NCBI GenBank assembly: GCA_019636615.1
Contig: JAHBXF010000001.1
Span: forward strand, 310,001-374,000
Length of the DNA: 64,000 bases
Direction: 5' to 3'
DNA from: Phycisphaeraceae bacterium
Lineage (GTDB): Bacteria > Planctomycetota > Phycisphaerae > Phycisphaerales > UBA1924
A program made the translations under genes and the position numbers. This document shows positions 55,544 through 64,000 of this stretch, piece after piece. The notes below the pieces were generated by a model. The model was not told the origin of the DNA. It searched no databases and saw only the letters and a program-made list of their open reading frames with translations. Numbering within the stretch: the stretch's first letter is position 1; every line of letters starts with the position of its first letter.

Positions 55544-55908
55544 GACGGATCGCCCTCCCTCCGCATCTTGGACGCTTGATCCTGCAGCTTCTTGAGCTGC
55601 TCGGGCGTCAGGCCCTTCGCCGCGCGCAGAAGCGCGGGCATCGCCTCCGGCTGGCTCTGGATGATCTTCGGGAGGTCTTCGGGGACGCGGCCCGCCATCG
55701 CGAACAGCTCGTCAGCGCTCTCACCCAGCAACTCCGCCATCTTCTGGATGCGGTCGGCCGTCGGTGGCGAGTCCACTTTGTCCTGCTCCACGTGCGACAG
55801 GTACGTCGGGCTGATGCCCACGAGCTCGGCGAACCGGCGCAGGCTGTACCCTTTGGCGGTGCGCCGCTCGCGGATGAAGGGGCCGAACTGTGGCTTCTGG
55901 GCGGTCAT
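55540..55908 (-). CDS. XRE-family repressor
   Basis: 122 residues from ATG 55908. The helix-turn-helix is FIRERRTAKGYSLRRFAELVGI SPTYL then SHVEQDKVDSPPTADRIQ (about residues 11-60). The C-terminal part is helical (PEQLKKLQDQASKMR). Earlier Met codons lie inside the promoter and were rejected. Coupled to ImmA by a four-base overlap, it probably keeps the prophage or the operon silent. Confidence 0.87.
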   Translation of the reverse strand: MTAQKPQFGPFIRERRTAKGYSLRRFAELVGISPTYLSHVEQDKVDSPPTADRIQKMAELLGESADELFAMAGRVPEDLPKIIQSQPEAMPALLRAAKGLTPEQLKKLQDQASKMRREGDPS

Positions 55909-55938
55909 GACGGTTTGACGCTCGCTCGTTCCCTGTTT

Positions 55939-55967
55939 ACTGTACATGGACATAACCGGCGGGTCAA
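55939..55967 (-). promoter_or_regulatory. Promoter and candidate operator of the XRE-ImmA operon
   Basis: On the - strand TTGACC (55967-55962) and TACAGT (55944-55939) are 17 bases apart. TGTACATGGACA (55941-55952), a near-perfect 12-base palindrome with one mismatched pair, covers the -10 and spacer, a typical autorepressor site. Confidence 0.6.
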
Positions 55968-56007
55968 ACGTCGACCTGCGGTGCAGCGCCAATCTGCGGG
56001 CCCTCCG

Positions 56008-61885
<5,878 letters not shown>

Positions 61886-61905
61886 TTCGTTGCGATACCC
61901 GCGAT

Positions 61906-62400
61906 CTATTCTTTCAAGGGTTTAGGGATGGACCGCCCCTTGTCCTTTTCTGCCACGATGAATTCCAGGAAGCGGAGGCGGTCGGTGGAACTCGGGTTCC
62001 AGTGCCAATGGATCGTGCCGGTCGGAACAAGCAGGCTGTCCCCGGCATGCAGCCTTACGGGCTCTTTCCCTTCTTCTTGAAAAACCGCCGTGCCTTCCAG
62101 AATATGGAAGGTCACCGCGGCTGGATGGTAGTGCCGAGGATTGATCCCGCCCGGTGCATATTCGACGTGATAGACAGCGACCTCCTGGTTTTTCGTATCG
62201 GGCACTGCCGTCTTCAACAGGGGCGTATGAGGAATCACGCCTTTTTTTTCCTGGCTGGCAACCGGTTGTGCCGCGGGGGCCGTGGCCGGCGGGGTCTGCT
62301 GGGTGGCTTTTTTTTCTTGGCTGTCAGCTTGTCCCTGCACCATGAATAGCACTCCTACTGTCGTGAAGACGATCAGCCCGACGAGCGATGTTTTGACCAT
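61906..62400 (-). CDS. Secreted cupin-domain protein
   Basis: 164 residues from ATG 62400 with AGGAG upstream. A signal anchor (SLVGLIVFTTVGVLFMVQG) is followed by a Gln/Ala/Pro linker, and then a single cupin: YHVEYAPGGINPRHYHPAAV, metal residues in HYHP, FHILEGTAVFQEEG, LLVPTGTIHWHWNP. Such small cupins are found in environmental genomes as periplasmic metal-binding proteins. Its base composition is clearly less GC-rich than the neighbours, and it is flanked by gene fragments, so transfer or an assembly join is likely. Confidence 0.75.
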   Translation of the reverse strand: MVKTSLVGLIVFTTVGVLFMVQGQADSQEKKATQQTPPATAPAAQPVASQEKKGVIPHTPLLKTAVPDTKNQEVAVYHVEYAPGGINPRHYHPAAVTFHILEGTAVFQEEGKEPVRLHAGDSLLVPTGTIHWHWNPSSTDRLRFLEFIVAEKDKGRSIPKPLKE

Positions 62401-62439
62401 GACATTTCTCCTAAGTAATGAGGGATCTGATCGCGGTGA

Positions 62440-62600
62440 CTCTGAACTCGACTGTACCACGACGTCCAGAGAGAGTCAAGAACAAGAGGGCGAGTCGAGC
62501 GAAATACTGGTGGCAGTTCGGAGAGAAGGCAACAGGTCTGCAGAGAGTCCTCGCAGCAGGGCAGCCCTATTTGGTTACAGCAAAGACGGCGATCCGCTGA
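62440..62600 (+). pseudogene. Methylase-like fragment
   Basis: The frame reads RPERVKNKRASRAKYWWQFG, EKATGLQRVLAAGQPYLVTA and stops. The YWWQF...LxxxRxLVTAK pattern is that of the C-terminal half of Eco57I/PglX-type methylases. There is no start and no catalytic motif. It lies on the less GC-rich side of the right-hand junction and ends where the RecD-like gene begins. Confidence 0.5.
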
Positions 62601-64000
62601 ACCACTCGGCGAGCTGCAGGTCTTCTCGCTCCTTGCCCGCTTGGCGACGACGAATGGTCAGCTCCGCATAGCCCGTGCCGACGCGAGGGAACTGCTCAGT
62701 GATGCCCTCGGGCGCAAGGTGCGTGATGATGTCGACGAACGGGCGACCCGTGCCGATGGGCGGCAACTGGCGGGGATCGCCGATGAAGATCAAGCGATGC
62801 ACGCCCTTGAGGGCCTGCAAGAGCGCGGCGAGCATCTCCTCCGTGAGCATCGACGCCTCGTCGATGATGACAGTTCGCGGGCAGTCCTGCGGCGGCTTGT
62901 CGGAGAGTCGGTAGCGGCCCGTCGTTCCCTCGTATCGGTCCGGGCTGAGGAACTGGGCGATGGTGTAGCCCTTGAGCTTGAGGGACTTGGTTGACTGCTC
63001 CATGCGCACGCGAGCCTTGCCGGTCGGCGCCAAGAGCAGGATGTCTCCGGCAGCGACGTCGGGGTGGCCACACAGAACGGACAGCAGCGTCGTCTTGCCG
63101 GTTCCCGCGGGGCCGATCAGGACCGAGATTCGTGATTCTGCCAACTCCTTCAGCGCGGCAGTCTTCTCCTCGCGCGCCCGCTCTTCAAGTTCATCCGGCT
63201 TTCCCGCTCCTTTCGTCGCGAGGTGGGCGTCGAGGAGCTTGCGCCAATCCGCCACCACCTCTAGGCGTTTGCCCGCCGCACGCTTGGTGATGGATGAGCG
63301 GATAACGGCCCCCATCTCTGCGAGCCGCCCGAGCTGCAGGGCCGGCGCGCCGGTCGCCAGCGGAACCTCCGACACGGCATCGCCGAACGCTGTCTTGGCA
63401 ACCGCCATGAGGTCCGCATCGATCGAACAGGGGGGCTCGAGAGTCAGGTCACGTACACGGAGCACGACCTGGTCCTGAGGGAGCAGCGAGTTCCCGCTGC
63501 TGGCGGCCTCCTCCAGCACAGATACCGTCAAGGCGCGGACACGCCTCGCGTCGGTGCCCGCGTCGAGTGCAGAGGGTTCGGGCAATGGGTGTATGTTGCG
63601 CACGATCTCGTCGGGGAACACGCCGCGATCGACTGTCCAAATACTCATAGGGTCGTCGCTGAGTCTGGTCAGTTCGTAGAGCAGATAGGGGTTCGACAGG
63701 ATGTCGGTGTCGGTGCTAGTGATGCCCGCCTCCGCTCGTTCCTCTTGAACGTAGAGGAGCGTGGCCTGGTCGAGCGTGATCTCGAATCGGCTGATGAGGC
63801 ACAGCAGAGCGCGTCGCTCCGCCGGCAACTTGGCCCACTTCGCAGCCAACGTCTTGCCAATCTTCTCGGCGAGCGGCGCGGGCAGAAGCTTCTTGGGATC
63901 GGCGAACGCCCGATCGACCAGCGGCCACGGGTCAGCGTTGTCTCCAACCTTCTCGGCGATGGCCCGGGCGACGAAATTGCCCTGTTCGATGCCGAATGCC
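62575..64000 (-). CDS. RecD-like AAA helicase, 5' end outside window and C-terminus truncated
   Basis: The frame is open to the right edge. The visible part has an N-terminal helical region (NFVARAIAEKVGDNAD, AERRALLCLISRFEITL). Then Walker A LIGPAGTGKTTLL, LLAPTGKARVRM, Walker B VIIDEASMLTEEML and GDPRQLPPIGTGRP, the RecD/SF1 core. It ends at RRRQAGKEREDLQLAEWF followed by GSPSLL and stop. A RecD-like helicase should continue with a C-terminal UvrD-like lobe, so it is cut short. Such helicases occur in defence islands. It abuts the foreign-looking segment. Confidence 0.78.
   Translation of the reverse strand, partial: AFGIEQGNFVARAIAEKVGDNADPWPLVDRAFADPKKLLPAPLAEKIGKTLAAKWAKLPAERRALLCLISRFEITLDQATLLYVQEERAEAGITSTDTDILSNPYLLYELTRLSDDPMSIWTVDRGVFPDEIVRNIHPLPEPSALDAGTDARRVRALTVSVLEEAASSGNSLLPQDQVVLRVRDLTLEPPCSIDADLMAVAKTAFGDAVSEVPLATGAPALQLGRLAEMGAVIRSSITKRAAGKRLEVVADWRKLLDAHLATKGAGKPDELEERAREEKTAALKELAESRISVLIGPAGTGKTTLLSVLCGHPDVAAGDILLLAPTGKARVRMEQSTKSLKLKGYTIAQFLSPDRYEGTTGRYRLSDKPPQDCPRTVIIDEASMLTEEMLAALLQALKGVHRLIFIGDPRQLPPIGTGRPFVDIITHLAPEGITEQFPRVGTGYAELTIRRRQAGKEREDLQLAEWFSGSPSLL

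Larger units (their letters stand above)
23452..55908 (-). mobile_element. Siphovirus-like prophage (approximate limits)
   Basis: Around 33 kb of tightly packed genes run mainly on the - strand, in the order of a tailed phage read from right to left: switch genes, replication and recombination, terminase, portal, protease-capsid, neck, tail tube, chaperones, tape measure, distal tail. A + strand cassette lies at 40.9-42.7 kb. The tape measure and tail tube indicate a long tail. No integrase, transposase or clear lysin was found, so how it integrates and lyses is unknown. Limits are taken from the outermost genes, not from attachment sites. Confidence 0.85.

Noticed and set aside
23452..55908. 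Gene transfer agent
   Set aside because: It has a full replication module (prim-pol, helicase, RusA, Sak4-like), which gene transfer agents lack.

Overview
The window looks like a high-GC planctomycete chromosome, most likely a Phycisphaerae relative. Supporting signs are a PEP-CTERM-like sorting tail (LPxTG-free, PAPG...RRRR), a serine/threonine kinase fused to kinesin-light-chain-type TPR repeats, and a membrane protein ending in the CPxCxYDLRG...CPECG zinc ribbon that is common in that phylum. This is inferred from gene content only; no rRNA or tRNA gene was seen.

Layout. (1) 1-10.1 kb: housekeeping and surface genes: a PEP-CTERM-type protein end, a GT2 glycosyltransferase with a TPR tail, a thioredoxin-like lipoprotein, an AlkD-like protein, a cytochrome b561-type gene with a small membrane partner, a RibD/DHFR-like reductase, and the kinase-TPR receptor. 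A palindromic intergenic element occurs three times here, at 4.87, 5.76 and 9.20 kb. (2) 10.3-22.2 kb: two efflux operons on the + strand: a yhiI-rbbA-yhhJ-like ABC exporter, then a MarR regulator with a complete tripartite RND pump (outer membrane factor, adaptor, RND permease). A HEAT-repeat protein follows. (3) 23.45 to about 55.9 kb: a tailed-phage genome (prophage), almost entirely on the - strand, read from right to left. It has an XRE/ImmA switch at the right edge, early genes (sigma-like factor, Sak4-like ATPase, DUF669 protein, RusA, SF2 helicase, prim-pol primase, ParB-methylase), a small + strand cassette at 40.9-42.7 kb, then terminase, portal, a protease-capsid fusion, decoration and neck proteins, tail tube, tail chaperones with an apparent frameshift, tape measure, distal tail proteins, two modifying enzymes, and finally a Ser/Gly-rich protein carrying an intein-like Hint domain. 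I found no integrase and no clear endolysin. (4) 56.0-64.0 kb: remnants that resemble a defence island: a truncated large DEAD/DEAH helicase abruptly joined to the C-terminal part of a SNF2-type (DrmD-like) helicase, which continues in frame into the front part of an Eco57I/DrmMI-like methylase. A visibly less GC-rich piece with a cupin gene and a second methylase fragment follows, and then a RecD-like helicase that lacks its C-terminus and runs off the window.

How the parts work together. The two pumps are self-contained export systems. The prophage is a siphovirus-like module whose genes are tightly coupled, with repeated GTGA/ATGA start-stop overlaps. Its most unusual features are the Hint-domain virion-end gene with its neighbouring sugar- and methyl-transferase genes, an overlapping -1 frame tail chaperone, an inverted array of ATCTTTCA units between the primase and methylase genes, and a four-gene XRE-ImmA-unknown-unknown operon. 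The right-hand end has several abrupt gene junctions; these may be real recombination or an assembly artefact, and I cannot tell which from sequence alone.
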